Assembly: GCA_905214955.1 (NCBI GenBank)
Contig: CAJMON010000005.1
Coordinates: 1-64,000, forward strand
Reading direction: 5' to 3'
Length of the DNA stretch: 64,000 nt
Origin: an uncultured bacterium
GTDB taxonomy: Bacteria; Bacillota; Clostridia; Lachnospirales; Lachnospiraceae
In this document: positions 44,196-53,620 of the stretch, in pieces
Layout of the letters: every line of letters starts with the position of its first letter
Numbering within the stretch: the stretch's first letter is position 1
The notes under the pieces: model-generated
The model's input: only the letters and a program-made list of their open reading frames with translations
Told to the model about the DNA's origin: nothing
Database searches by the model: none
Program-made: the position numbers and the translations under genes

Positions 44196-44302
44196 AAGAT
44201 CGGTTTTTTCTATGCATACCCTGATAAAATCCTGGAGATGATAAGTACGAAAGAGTACCGCAAGGTATTGACGAAAGGACAGAAAATCGGAGTGTGAAAT
44301 GT

Positions 44303-44650
44303 GTGATCATTAAAAGAGGCGATATTTTCTATGCGGATTTAAGGCCGGTGGTAGGCTCGGAACAGGGAGGCGTCCGCCCGGTATTAATTATCCAGAACGA
44401 TGTGGGAAACCGGCACAGCCCAACGGTGATCTGTGCGGCCATCACATCCAAAATGAACAAAGCCAAGCTTCCCACCCACGTAGAACTGGAGGCGGGGAGA
44501 TTTCAGCTGGTGAAAGATTCCGTGATTCTTTTGGAACAGCTGCGCACCATTGATAAAAAGCGTTTAAAAGACCGTGTCTGCCACCTGGACGGAGAAATTC
44601 TGGACCAGGTGGATAAAGCACTGAAAGTCAGTCTGGAACTCATTACATAA
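44303..44650 (+). CDS. mazF: MazF/PemK-family endoribonuclease toxin
   Basis: 115 residues, close to Bacillus NdoA (116). IIKRGDIFYADLRPVVGSEQGG in pieces and RPVLIIQND, SPTVICAAIT, and DSVILLEQLRTIDKKRL are the family core, with catalytic Arg and Thr present. It cuts mRNA at short motifs. GTG 44303 is chosen so that the protein begins (M)IIKRGD as NdoA does, with GGAG 10 bases upstream; GTG 44294 in frame is possible. The 107 bases after alr hold no RHH antitoxin gene, only a 19-codon frame. Confidence 0.85.
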   Translation: MIIKRGDIFYADLRPVVGSEQGGVRPVLIIQNDVGNRHSPTVICAAITSKMNKAKLPTHVELEAGRFQLVKDSVILLEQLRTIDKKRLKDRVCHLDGEILDQVDKALKVSLELIT

Positions 44651-44690
44651 ATATGCTGTTTTGGACTGCATTTTTGTAAAAGAAAAAGGA

Positions 44691-44719
44691 TTGAAAAATG
44701 TCCGAAATCCTGCTATATT
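44691..44719 (+). promoter_or_regulatory. yebC promoter
   Basis: TTGAAA (44691-44696), 17 bp, TATATT (44714-44719) with TGC before it. Confidence 0.65.
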
Positions 44720-44792
44720 AGAAATAGTATGGCCGGATGTTGATTTCGGACTAAAAAAGTACAAGAGAATAAATACAAAGGAGTTTAGATTT

Positions 44793-45524
44793 ATGTCAGG
44801 ACATTCAAAATTTGCAAATATTAAACATAAGAAGGAAAAAAACGATGCTGCAAAGGGTAAAATTTTTACCATCATCGGACGTGAGATTGCAGTCGCTGTA
44901 AAAGAGGGCGGCCCGGATCCGGCAAACAACAGCAAACTGCGTGATGTCATTGCAAAAGCAAAAGCAAACAACATGCCCAACGATACCATTGACAGAGGTA
45001 TCAAAAAAGCAGCAGGCGATGCAAACTCTGTAAACTACGAGTACGTTACCTATGAAGGATACGGCCCCAACGGAATTGCCATTATCGTAGAGGCTCTGAC
45101 AGACAACAAGAACCGTACTGCAGCCAATGTCCGCAGTGCCTTCACCAAAGGAAATGGAAGCATTGGTACCAAAGGATGTGTGTCCTACAGCTTTGATCAG
45201 AAAGGTCAGATCGTGATTTCCAAGGAAGACTGCGAGATGGATGCGGATGATCTGATGATGATTGCACTGGATGCCGGCGCAGAGGATTTCTCTGAGGAAG
45301 AAGACAGCTATGAAGTTCTGACAGCACCGGATGATTTCTCCGCAGTCAGAGAAGCACTGGAAAAAGAAGGAATCCCCATGGCACAGGCAGAAGTGACCAT
45401 GATTCCTCAGAACTATGTAAGCCTTACTGATGAAAATGCAGTCAACAGCCTGCAGCGTACCCTGGATCTTCTGGATGGAGATGACGATGTACAGGCCGTA
45501 TACACCAACTGGGACGAAGAGTAA
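44793..45524 (+). CDS. yebC: YebC/PmpR family protein
   Basis: 243 residues with the family opening MSGHSKFANIKHKKEKNDA and the acidic C-terminal domain. YebC-type proteins are annotated as DNA-binding regulators; recent work also links the family to translation of proline stretches. The start has AAAGGAG 9 bases ahead and lies after the promoter; a longer frame from 44661 is excluded. The next gene follows after 35 bases. Confidence 0.92.
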   Translation: MSGHSKFANIKHKKEKNDAAKGKIFTIIGREIAVAVKEGGPDPANNSKLRDVIAKAKANNMPNDTIDRGIKKAAGDANSVNYEYVTYEGYGPNGIAIIVEALTDNKNRTAANVRSAFTKGNGSIGTKGCVSYSFDQKGQIVISKEDCEMDADDLMMIALDAGAEDFSEEEDSYEVLTAPDDFSAVREALEKEGIPMAQAEVTMIPQNYVSLTDENAVNSLQRTLDLLDGDDDVQAVYTNWDEE

Positions 45525-45559
45525 GGACTTCCTTTTACCAAAGACAGGGGGAACTGCCC

Positions 45560-46330
45560 ATGAATTATTATACCACAGCCATCGAAGGGCTTCCGAAGAT
45601 GCTTTTTGAGATGGAAAAGCCGCTGGAGAGTTTCAAGAGAAATGTATATCCGGGAGAGTTTGAAAAATACTGCGAGAGGCATCAGGCTGTTCTGGAAGCG
45701 TTAGAGAACGGTTACCAGATGGTGATAGACAAGGAGCAGTATTTGACTAACATGGCACAGGCAGTCGCCAAAGAGGCGAAAAAGAACCTGGATGCCATCC
45801 CCAAAAAAGGAAAACGGGAAGCCGTTTTGATGGATTACAACTTTGTCCTGGCGGTCTACATGATCCCAGGCATTGTACATTTCCCAGGCGAGTCCGGGAA
45901 GAAGTTAAGTGAAAAGCTTTTGGCAGCCTGGAAGGAGACATTTCCCTCCACCAATGTCCAGGCATCCGACTTTGAGACCATCAATGCCGGATTTAAAAGA
46001 AAATACTGTTATATCACCACTGCCGTATGTGAAACCTTTGGAAAGCCGGATAACTGCTATGAGCTGAATCTGTTCCGCACATTTCGGGATACTTACCTGG
46101 CTTCCTCCACGGAAGGGGAAGCGGTGATTGATGAATACTATAACGTGGCACCCACCATTGTCAAGCATATCAGCCGCCGGAAGGATTCCAGGGAGATCTA
46201 CCAGAAGATCTGGGATACTTACTTAGATCCCTGTATGCATATGATTGAGCAGGGTGAGGATGAGGCCTGTCAGAAGCTTTATACACAAATGGTAAAAGAT
46301 CTGGAAAAAGAATACTTTTTCCTTCAGTAA
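45560..46330 (+). CDS. Hypothetical protein with an internal CFI-box motif
   Basis: 256 residues, soluble. A helical N-terminal half leads to C150-Y-I-T-T-A-V-C157, then a Cys at 167, LFRTFRDTYL and a Glu/Tyr-rich segment. This matches the CFI-box (CFIATA-type) domain known as a C-terminal tag in CFI-box-CTERM proteins, but here 57 more residues follow and there is no signal peptide. A ribosome site GGGGG precedes the ATG. It could be co-transcribed with yebC. Function unknown. Confidence 0.65.
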   Translation: MNYYTTAIEGLPKMLFEMEKPLESFKRNVYPGEFEKYCERHQAVLEALENGYQMVIDKEQYLTNMAQAVAKEAKKNLDAIPKKGKREAVLMDYNFVLAVYMIPGIVHFPGESGKKLSEKLLAAWKETFPSTNVQASDFETINAGFKRKYCYITTAVCETFGKPDNCYELNLFRTFRDTYLASSTEGEAVIDEYYNVAPTIVKHISRRKDSREIYQKIWDTYLDPCMHMIEQGEDEACQKLYTQMVKDLEKEYFFLQ

Positions 46331-46335
46331 AAAAC

Positions 46336-46369
46336 AAAAGCTGCATATCAGAAATGGTATGCAGTTTTT
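46336..46369 (+). terminator. Terminator after the CFI-box gene
   Basis: AAAGCTGCATA pairs with TATGCAGTTTT (one G-T) around a 10-base loop, followed by T bases. Confidence 0.75.
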
Positions 46370-46436
46370 CCTTTCTGGGTATACTGCCTTGTAGGAAGGC
46401 TGGATCACTGCCAGTCGGAAAACAGGAGGCATACGT

Positions 46437-47150
46437 ATGGCAGAACAGGAAGAAAAAAAGCAGGGAAATATTTCGGCAGAAGGACAGAAGCTTGTAAAAG
46501 AAGGAGAAGCGGTGAAAGAATACGGGCAGATGCTTTTGGAGGACAAGATCCATCTGCTCTCGGTGATCGGGGAGATTGAAGGACATGAGTGCCTGTCTTC
46601 CAATGCCAAGACCACAAAGTATGAACATGTCCTTCCCCAGCTGGCGGCCATTGAGGACAGCAGAGAGACCAGAGGACTTCTGATCTTATTAAATACCGTC
46701 GGGGGAGATGTGGAGGCAGGGCTTGCCATTGCAGAGATGATTGCGTCTTTAAGCAAACCTACCGTTTCCCTGGTCCTTGGGGGAAGCCATTCCATCGGAG
46801 TGCCCATTGCTGTTTCAGCAGATTATTCTTTTATTGTAGAAACTGGCACTATGGTCATCCATCCGGTGCGGATGAACGGCACGGTGATCGGGGCACCTCA
46901 GACCTATGATTACTTTAAGCAGATGCAGGACCGGATTCTGGGATTTATTTCCAGCCACTGCCAGGCAAAAAGGGAGCGTTTAGAGGAGCTGATGCTGGAT
47001 ACGGGAATCCTGACCAAAGACCTTGGTACCATTCTGGTGGGTACTCAGGCAGTGGAAGAGGGGATTATCAATGAAGTGGGAGGCATCAGCCAGGCAGTAG
47101 CAAAGCTCCATGAATTGATTTGCAAAACAAGAGAAGGTGTGGTAAAATAA
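46437..47150 (+). CDS. tepA: ClpP-like protease TepA family
   Basis: 237 residues, a cytosolic ClpP-fold protease. The catalytic Ser is S119 in GGSHSIG and His H142 in VIHPVRM; an Asp should follow. TepA-type proteins degrade signal peptides or help secretion in Bacillus, and lie just upstream of spoIIIE there; the same order holds here with uppP between. GGAGG precedes the ATG. Confidence 0.85.
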   Translation: MAEQEEKKQGNISAEGQKLVKEGEAVKEYGQMLLEDKIHLLSVIGEIEGHECLSSNAKTTKYEHVLPQLAAIEDSRETRGLLILLNTVGGDVEAGLAIAEMIASLSKPTVSLVLGGSHSIGVPIAVSADYSFIVETGTMVIHPVRMNGTVIGAPQTYDYFKQMQDRILGFISSHCQAKRERLEELMLDTGILTKDLGTILVGTQAVEEGIINEVGGISQAVAKLHELICKTREGVVK

Positions 47151-47169
47151 ACCCGGATCTGAAAGGTAT

Positions 47170-47215
47170 GACAGAGCATGTGCCGGTGAAAATACTGGCC
47201 TTTCTCTGTCTTTCT
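47170..47215 (+). terminator. Hairpin between tepA and uppP
   Basis: GACAGAG (47170-47176) with CTCTGTC (47204-47210), and an inner CCGGT / ACTGG; TTTCT follows. Confidence 0.5.
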
Positions 47216-47249
47216 ATGGTTATAAAGAAGCGGGAAGAGAGGAATGGAT

Positions 47250-48125
47250 ATGTCAGTTCTGCAGGCGATTTTTCTGGGAATTGTGCAGGGAATCACAGAA
47301 TTTCTGCCGGTGAGCAGCTCCGGTCATTTGGTGATTATCAAGCAGCTGTTTGGAATGGAGACGGAGGGAGGACTGCTCTTTGATGTGATGCTTCATGTTG
47401 GCACCCTGGCAGCAGTCTTTGTGGTCTATTGGAAAGACATCCGCAGAATGATCCTGGAGACCCTTCTGATCTGCAGAGACATTGTGGAAAATATCCGGAT
47501 TTTCCTGCAGAACAAAAAGCATCATGATGCACTGCGCTACCGGAAAATCATACATAACAATTACCGGAAATTTGTGGTACTGGTGCTGGTATCCACCATT
47601 CCTACCGGCATCATCGGATACGCCGGGCAGAGTCTGGTAACGGCAGCTGGAAAAACCCTTCTGGTACCTGGTGTCTGCCTGCTTTTATCCGGAATTCTTC
47701 TGATTGTCGCCCAGGTATCGGAAGATGGACACAAGATTCCAAGAGATGTCAGCTACGGCAATGCATTTTTAATCGGAATTGCCCAGGGACTTGCCACACT
47801 TCCCGGACTTTCCCGCTCCGGCACTACCATTACCGCATGTCTGTTAAGCGGCTTTGAACGGCGCTTTGCAGTAAAATATTCGTTTATTATGTCCATTCCT
47901 GCCATTGTTGGTGCAGCGATTCTGGAGCTGAAGGATCTGGGGGGAGAGCAGGTCAGTGCGGGACTTGTGGGAAACTGTGTGGTCGGCGGCATTGTGGCAG
48001 CTGTGACAGGGTTTATCTGCATGAAAACCATGCTGGCAGCAGTGCGCCACAAGAGTTTCAAAGGATTTGCCACCTACTGTATCGCAGTGGGCATTGTGGC
48101 AATCGTCATGAATTTTCTGATTTAG
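47250..48125 (+). CDS. uppP: Undecaprenyl-diphosphatase UppP (BacA)
   Basis: 291 residues, about eight membrane helices. It removes a phosphate from undecaprenyl diphosphate so the carrier can be reused in wall synthesis; overproduction gives bacitracin resistance. Motif 1 is QGITEFLPVSSSGH (E17, S22-S24, H26) and motif 2 is PGLSRSGTT. ATG 47250 has AGAGG 7 bases ahead, so it is preferred over ATG 47244. Confidence 0.93.
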   Translation: MSVLQAIFLGIVQGITEFLPVSSSGHLVIIKQLFGMETEGGLLFDVMLHVGTLAAVFVVYWKDIRRMILETLLICRDIVENIRIFLQNKKHHDALRYRKIIHNNYRKFVVLVLVSTIPTGIIGYAGQSLVTAAGKTLLVPGVCLLLSGILLIVAQVSEDGHKIPRDVSYGNAFLIGIAQGLATLPGLSRSGTTITACLLSGFERRFAVKYSFIMSIPAIVGAAILELKDLGGEQVSAGLVGNCVVGGIVAAVTGFICMKTMLAAVRHKSFKGFATYCIAVGIVAIVMNFLI

Positions 48126-48156
48126 TGTAAGACAGAAAGGAAATAAGGAGAGATAC

Positions 48157-51100
48157 ATGGCTGCAGACGCAAAAAAGAAACAGATTCAGACAGCAGAGGA
48201 GAAAAAGCCATCCGGCCAGAGAAAAGCTGCTTCTGCCAAACGGACACAGCAGGCAGCAGAGAAGAAATCGGGAGAACGAAAAAATACAGCGAAAAAAGAG
48301 ACTTCTGCAAAACCAGCTTCTGGCAGAGCCGATGCAAAGAAGCGGGCAGCTTCCAAACGGACATCTGACAAACCGGTAAACATCAAACTTACAGAAAAAG
48401 AACTGCTGGATTTTCCAATCCTGGATGAAGTGCTGATCTGGGCAAGCCTTGCAGTATGCGTGATTCTGATGTTCAGCATGTTTGGCTTCGGAGGAAAGAT
48501 CGGAACAGCCATTGGAGAATTCTTTTTTGGAATTTTCGGATTTATGGCGTATCTGGCGCCATTTCTGTTGTTTTTCTTAATCGCATTTCTGATTTCCAAT
48601 GAGGGAAGTCTGTTAGCATGGATCAAGGGAGCCAGCATGGTTCTTTTGTACATGTGCCTGTGCGGATTTACAGAGCTTTTAAGCAACCGCTACTTATCCA
48701 GCAGAAAGCTGGTGGATTATTATACAGATAGTGTAAATTATAAAAATGGCGGAGGATTAACAGGAGGCTTCCTTGGAAGCATTCTCTGCCCGGCTGTGGG
48801 AGTGGCAGGCGCTTATGTAGTGCTGGTAATTCTCATGATTATCTGCGTGATTATGATTACAGAGCGTTCCCTTTTAAACGGGGTCAAGATAGGCGGTCGA
48901 AAGGTCGTAAAAACGGCCATGGATGACGCATCTGTCCGAATGGAACGGGCAGAGCTGCGAAGAGAACGTCAGAGAGTGCGAAGAGAACAGCTGCGCCAGG
49001 AAGAGCGGAGAAAGCTGGAGCAGGAACGAAAACAGCTGGAAGAACTGCGAAGAGAACAGACGGGAGGTCCTAAAGTGGTCACAGATTTTCTGCTCACCAG
49101 GCCCTCAGAGGATCATTCCGGCAATTTAAAAGAAGTGATGGCGCCTGTTCCGGAGCATAAAACAGAAGGACCCCGGTATGTGTTTGGAAAACAGGAGAAG
49201 CCGGAAATTTCAAGTGCAAGACCCAGCTTCCAGCCAGAGCCTTTGAATTTGGAACCGGTGGAGGCAGAAGATCTGGATGTCCACCTGGGACTGACAGAAG
49301 AGCCAAAGAAGGAAGAACCTGCCATGGAAGATGATTTCCCCATTCAGAGAGGGGAGATCCATCCGACTTTAGACGGGGGATTTGGAAGTGAGCTGCTGCG
49401 CATGGGGAAAGAACAGGAACGCTCTATGCAGGAAAACAGAGAGGAACTTCCCTATGAAGACATTCCGGTATCGGAAGATTTAAAAGAGTCGGAAAGACCT
49501 GTTGTGGAAGAGGTACGGGAGAAACATCTGGATTTCTTTGAACGGCAGGAGATGGATGTGCTGGAAGTGCAGGAAAAAGCAGCGGCTGTACCCGCAGAAA
49601 ACACAAAAACAGCAGAAAATGCTGGCATGACCGAACATATGGCAAAAAATCCTCGGTCTTCCAGAGAAGAACAGGAAAAAAGTATCGCAGAAGTGGTTGC
49701 AGAAATCGAGGAACAGGAAGCAGATGCAAAACCGGTTTATGAATTTCCACCTCTGGACCTTTTAAAACCGCCTTCCAGAACCAGAACAGGAGATTCTGAT
49801 GAAACCCTGCGCAGCACCGCCAGAAAGCTTCAGCAGACCCTCCACAATTTCGGTGTGGAAGTCACTGTCAGTAATGTCAGCTGCGGTCCCTCTGTAACTC
49901 GGTATGAACTGACTCCGGAGCAGGGAGTCCGGGTCAGCAAAATTGTGAATCTGGCAGATGATATCAAACTGAACCTGGCAGCAGCGGACATCCGTATTGA
50001 GGCCCCCATTCCAGGAAAAATGGCAGTGGGTATTGAGGTTCCTAATAAAGAAAACAGTGCCGTGCCTCTGAGGGAGCTTTTAGAGTCCAGAGAGTTCCAG
50101 GAGCATCCTTCCAACTTAGCGTTTGCAGTGGGAAAAGACATTGCAGGCAAGGTGGTGGTGACTGACATTGCCAAAATGCCTCATCTTCTGATTGCAGGTG
50201 CTACGGGTTCTGGTAAATCCGTGTGCATCAACACCATTATTATGAGCCTTCTTTACAAAGCCAGCCCGGAAGATGTAAAGATCATCATGATTGACCCAAA
50301 GGTGGTGGAGTTAAGTGTCTACAACGGCATTCCCCACCTGTTTATTCCGGTGGTTACTGATCCGAAGAAGGCAGCAGGCGCCTTAAACTGGGCAGTGTCA
50401 GAGATGACTGACCGTTACAATAAATTTGCCGAGGTCAATGTCCGGGACCTGAAAGGTTACAATGCCAAAATCGAAGCCCTGGATGGCGTGGAAGGCATTG
50501 ATGAAAAAGAAAAGCCGAAAAAACTGCCCCAGATTGTAATTATTGTAGACGAGCTGGCAGATCTGATGATGGTGGCTCCGGGGGAAGTAGAAGATGCCAT
50601 CTGCCGTCTGGCCCAGCTGGCAAGAGCAGCGGGACTGCATCTGATTATTGCCACTCAGCGTCCCTCCGTCAACGTCATCACCGGTCTGATTAAGGCAAAT
50701 ATGCCATCCAGAATCGCATTTTCTGTTTCTTCTGGTGTGGATTCCCGGACGATCATTGATATGAACGGCGCGGAAAAGCTCCTTGGAAAAGGAGATATGC
50801 TGTTTTATCCCCAGGGCTATCAGAAACCTGCCAGAGTCCAGGGGGCCTTTGTCTCCGACGACGAGGTGGGAAAAGTGGTGGATTTTCTGGCAGGCCAGGT
50901 ACCTGTGATTTCCTACAGCAAAGACATTGAGGCACAGATCAGCAAAGCAGCTTCCTCCGCTGACAGTGGAGGGGAAGCTTCCGAAGTGGATGCGCTTTTT
51001 AAAGAAGCCGGGAAGTTTATCATTGAAAAAGACAAGGCTTCCATTGGAATGCTGCAGAGAATGTTTAAAATTGGATTTAACCGTGCGGCAAGGATTATGG

Positions 51101-51207
51101 ACCAGCTTTCTGATGCCGGAGTGGTAGGCCCGGAAGAAGGAACCAAGCCCAGAAAGATTCTGATGAGCATGGAAGAATTCGAGAATTATATTGAGGAATC
51201 CATTTAG
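48157..51207 (+). CDS. ftsK: DNA translocase FtsK/SpoIIIE
   Basis: 1016 residues. A basic N-terminal tail (Lys/Ala-rich, about 75 residues) leads to four membrane helices (about 88-240), then a charged coiled-coil and acidic linker (260-540), the RecA-like motor with Walker A GATGSGKS at 681-688 and LVVIIVDELADLMM, and a C-terminal winged-helix gamma domain. It pumps chromosome through the division or spore septum. The tail resembles that of Lachnospiraceae orthologues. It starts 31 bases after uppP. Confidence 0.94.
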   Translation: MAADAKKKQIQTAEEKKPSGQRKAASAKRTQQAAEKKSGERKNTAKKETSAKPASGRADAKKRAASKRTSDKPVNIKLTEKELLDFPILDEVLIWASLAVCVILMFSMFGFGGKIGTAIGEFFFGIFGFMAYLAPFLLFFLIAFLISNEGSLLAWIKGASMVLLYMCLCGFTELLSNRYLSSRKLVDYYTDSVNYKNGGGLTGGFLGSILCPAVGVAGAYVVLVILMIICVIMITERSLLNGVKIGGRKVVKTAMDDASVRMERAELRRERQRVRREQLRQEERRKLEQERKQLEELRREQTGGPKVVTDFLLTRPSEDHSGNLKEVMAPVPEHKTEGPRYVFGKQEKPEISSARPSFQPEPLNLEPVEAEDLDVHLGLTEEPKKEEPAMEDDFPIQRGEIHPTLDGGFGSELLRMGKEQERSMQENREELPYEDIPVSEDLKESERPVVEEVREKHLDFFERQEMDVLEVQEKAAAVPAENTKTAENAGMTEHMAKNPRSSREEQEKSIAEVVAEIEEQEADAKPVYEFPPLDLLKPPSRTRTGDSDETLRSTARKLQQTLHNFGVEVTVSNVSCGPSVTRYELTPEQGVRVSKIVNLADDIKLNLAAADIRIEAPIPGKMAVGIEVPNKENSAVPLRELLESREFQEHPSNLAFAVGKDIAGKVVVTDIAKMPHLLIAGATGSGKSVCINTIIMSLLYKASPEDVKIIMIDPKVVELSVYNGIPHLFIPVVTDPKKAAGALNWAVSEMTDRYNKFAEVNVRDLKGYNAKIEALDGVEGIDEKEKPKKLPQIVIIVDELADLMMVAPGEVEDAICRLAQLARAAGLHLIIATQRPSVNVITGLIKANMPSRIAFSVSSGVDSRTIIDMNGAEKLLGKGDMLFYPQGYQKPARVQGAFVSDDEVGKVVDFLAGQVPVISYSKDIEAQISKAASSADSGGEASEVDALFKEAGKFIIEKDKASIGMLQRMFKIGFNRAARIMDQLSDAGVVGPEEGTKPRKILMSMEEFENYIEESI

Positions 51208-51211
51208 GGGA

Positions 51212-51240
51212 TTGTTTTTTTTCAGACAATGTCTTATACT
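51212..51240 (+). promoter_or_regulatory. Promoter of nfnA (candidate)
   Basis: TTGTTT (51212-51217), 17 bp, TATACT (51235-51240). The -35 is weak. A perfect TTCCCGC/GCGGGAA hairpin (51274-51292) follows in the leader, before AGGAGG at 51311-51316. Confidence 0.5.
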
Positions 51241-51326
51241 TAGTTCGATTGTATGTATGGGAGCTGCGGCCATTTCCCGCCTGCAGCGGGAAGAAACGCT
51301 GTGAAAGAATAGGAGGAAAAGAATCT

Positions 51327-52211
51327 ATGTACAGTATCTTAAAAGCAGAGGCTCTGGCAAGCAACATCTATTCGATGGTTGTAAAAGCGCCTAGAGTTGC
51401 AAAGCATTGCCTGCCTGGACAGTTTGTTATTGTCAAGTCAGATGAAGTGGGAGAGAGAATTCCCCTGACAATTTGCGATTATGACAGAGAAGAAGGAACC
51501 ATCACCATTGTATTCCAGCCCATCGGAGCGTCTACAGAGAAGTTTGCACGTCTGAAAGCCGGAGATGCATTTGAAGATTTTGTAGGCCCGCTGGGACATC
51601 CCTCCGAGCTGTGCAGCGAAGATCTGGAAGAATTAAAGAAAAAGAAAATCCTGTTTGTAGCAGGCGGTGTGGGAACCGCACCGGTATATCCCCAGGTAAA
51701 ATGGCTTCATGAGCATGGCATTACAGCAGATGCCATCGTTGGAGCAAAGACCAAAGACCTTGTGATCTTAGAGGAGCAGATGTCCAAAGTCTGTAATCTT
51801 TACGTAACCACAGATGACGGTTCTTACGGACGCCACGGCATGGTTACAAAGGTGATCGAAGATCTGGTAGGAGAAGGAAAACAGTATGATTTAGCCGTTG
51901 TGATCGGCCCCATGATCATGATGAAATTCTGCTGCCTGACCACAAAGAAGTTTAACATTCCCACGATTGTCAGCATGAACCCCATCATGGTAGACGGAAC
52001 TGGCATGTGCGGTGCCTGCCGTCTGATGGTAGGCGATGAAGTAAAATTTGCCTGTGTAGACGGACCGGAGTTTGACGGACATCTCATCGACTTTGATGCC
52101 TGTATGAAGAGACAGCAGTTATATAAAACAGAAGAGGGCCGTGCCCTGTTAAAATTCCGTGAGGGTGATACTCATCACGGCGGATGCGGAAATTGCGGAG
52201 GTGACAAATAA
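51327..52211 (+). CDS. nfnA: NfnA-type FAD/NAD-binding subunit
   Basis: 294 residues of the sulfide dehydrogenase / dihydroorotate dehydrogenase electron-transfer subunit family: FAD domain (RIPLTICDYDREEGTI), NAD domain with VAGGVGTAPVYPQ, and a C-terminal Cys set (CGACRLMVG, FACVDGPEFDG, HGGCGNCGG) for a [2Fe-2S] cluster. With the next gene it should form NfnAB, which bifurcates electrons between NADH, NADPH and ferredoxin. AGGAGG is 10 bases before ATG 51327; a longer frame from 51249 would include the leader hairpin. Confidence 0.88.
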   Translation: MYSILKAEALASNIYSMVVKAPRVAKHCLPGQFVIVKSDEVGERIPLTICDYDREEGTITIVFQPIGASTEKFARLKAGDAFEDFVGPLGHPSELCSEDLEELKKKKILFVAGGVGTAPVYPQVKWLHEHGITADAIVGAKTKDLVILEEQMSKVCNLYVTTDDGSYGRHGMVTKVIEDLVGEGKQYDLAVVIGPMIMMKFCCLTTKKFNIPTIVSMNPIMVDGTGMCGACRLMVGDEVKFACVDGPEFDGHLIDFDACMKRQQLYKTEEGRALLKFREGDTHHGGCGNCGGDK

Positions 52212-53602
52212 TGGCAGCAGATGTATTAAAGAGAGTGCCGGTAAGAGAGCAGGCACCGAAGGTAAGAGCAGCAAACTTCGAGGAAGTATGTCTTGGATAC
52301 AATAAGGAAGAGGCTATGGAAGAAGCCAGCCGCTGCCTGAACTGCAAGAAAGCAAAATGTGTCGGCGGATGTCCGGTAAATATTAACATTCCGGCATTTA
52401 TTCATGAAGTAAAAGAAGGCAACTTTGAGGCTGCTTATCAGGTAATCTCACAGTCCAGCGCACTGCCTGCAATCTGCGGACGTGTCTGCCCGCAGGAGAG
52501 TCAGTGTGAAGGCCAGTGCATCAGAGGTATCAAAGGCGATCCGGTATCCATCGGAAAACTGGAGCGTTTTGTGGCTGACTGGGCAAGAGAAAACAACATC
52601 AAACCGGCTGTAACCGCAGAAAAGAATGGTAAGAAAGTCGCTGTGATCGGTTCCGGTCCTTCCGGACTGACCTGCGCAGGTGACCTGGCAAAACTTGGCT
52701 ACGATGTAACCATCTTTGAGGCACTGCACAAGGCCGGCGGTGTTCTGGTATATGGTATCCCGGAGTTCCGTCTTCCCAAAGACAAGGTTGTTGCCGCTGA
52801 AGTTGAAAACGTAAAAGCACTTGGCGTAAAGATTGAGACCAACGTCATCATCGGAAAATCCATCACGATTGATGAGCTGATGGAAGAAGAAGGATTTGAA
52901 GCAGTCTTCATCGGTTCTGGTGCAGGGCTTCCTATGTTCATGGGCATTCCGGGCGAGCAGGCAAACGGTGTGTTCTCTGCAAATGAGTTCCTGACTAGAA
53001 ATAACCTGATGCACGCATTTGATGAAAATTATGATACACCGATTGTACACGGAAAGAAAGTTGCTGTTATCGGCGGCGGAAACGTTGCAATGGATGCAGC
53101 CAGAACCGCTCTTCGTCTTGGCGGAGAAGTACATATCGTATATCGACGCAGCGAGGCAGAGCTTCCGGCACGAGCTGAGGAAGTGCATCATGCAAAAGAA
53201 GAGGGCGTTATCTTCGACCTTCTGACCAATCCGGTAGAGATTCTGGTAGATGAAAACGACTGTGTAAAAGGCCTGAAACTGGTAAAAATGGAACTTGGCG
53301 AGCCGGATGCATCCGGAAGAAGACGTCCGGTTGTCATTCCTGGATCTGAGTATGAGATCGAGGTGGATACTGTAATCATGTCTCTGGGTACTTCCCCGAA
53401 CCCGCTGATTTCTTCTACCACCATCGGACTGGATACCAACAAGAGAAAATGCATCATTGCAGACGAGACCACTGGAAAGACTTCCAAAGAGGGCGTTTAT
53501 GCAGGTGGTGACGCAGTCACCGGAGCAGCTACCGTTATCCTGGCTATGGGTGCCGGAAAAGCAGCTGCAAAGGGCATCCATGAGTTCCTTAGCAACAAAT
53601 AA
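52211..53602 (+). CDS. nfnB: NfnB / GltA-type NADPH-binding subunit
   Basis: 463 residues. The N-terminal part has the Cys pattern CLNCKKAKCVGGCPVNINIP for Fe-S clusters and CGRVCPQESQC, followed by FAD and NAD(P) Rossmann domains (IGSGPSGLTCAGDL, GGGNVAMDAARTA). The family includes glutamate synthase small subunits, but pairing with the preceding gene and absence of a large subunit favour NfnB. Its ATG shares the last base of the nfnA stop (TAATG), so they are coupled. Confidence 0.88.
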   Translation: MAADVLKRVPVREQAPKVRAANFEEVCLGYNKEEAMEEASRCLNCKKAKCVGGCPVNINIPAFIHEVKEGNFEAAYQVISQSSALPAICGRVCPQESQCEGQCIRGIKGDPVSIGKLERFVADWARENNIKPAVTAEKNGKKVAVIGSGPSGLTCAGDLAKLGYDVTIFEALHKAGGVLVYGIPEFRLPKDKVVAAEVENVKALGVKIETNVIIGKSITIDELMEEEGFEAVFIGSGAGLPMFMGIPGEQANGVFSANEFLTRNNLMHAFDENYDTPIVHGKKVAVIGGGNVAMDAARTALRLGGEVHIVYRRSEAELPARAEEVHHAKEEGVIFDLLTNPVEILVDENDCVKGLKLVKMELGEPDASGRRRPVVIPGSEYEIEVDTVIMSLGTSPNPLISSTTIGLDTNKRKCIIADETTGKTSKEGVYAGGDAVTGAATVILAMGAGKAAAKGIHEFLSNK

Positions 53603-53620
53603 AAAAACTGCAGGGTATTT

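Noticed and set aside
44196..44302. Short antitoxin gene between alr and mazF
   Set aside because: The longest frame is 19 codons with a ribosome site too close to its ATG and no antitoxin features.
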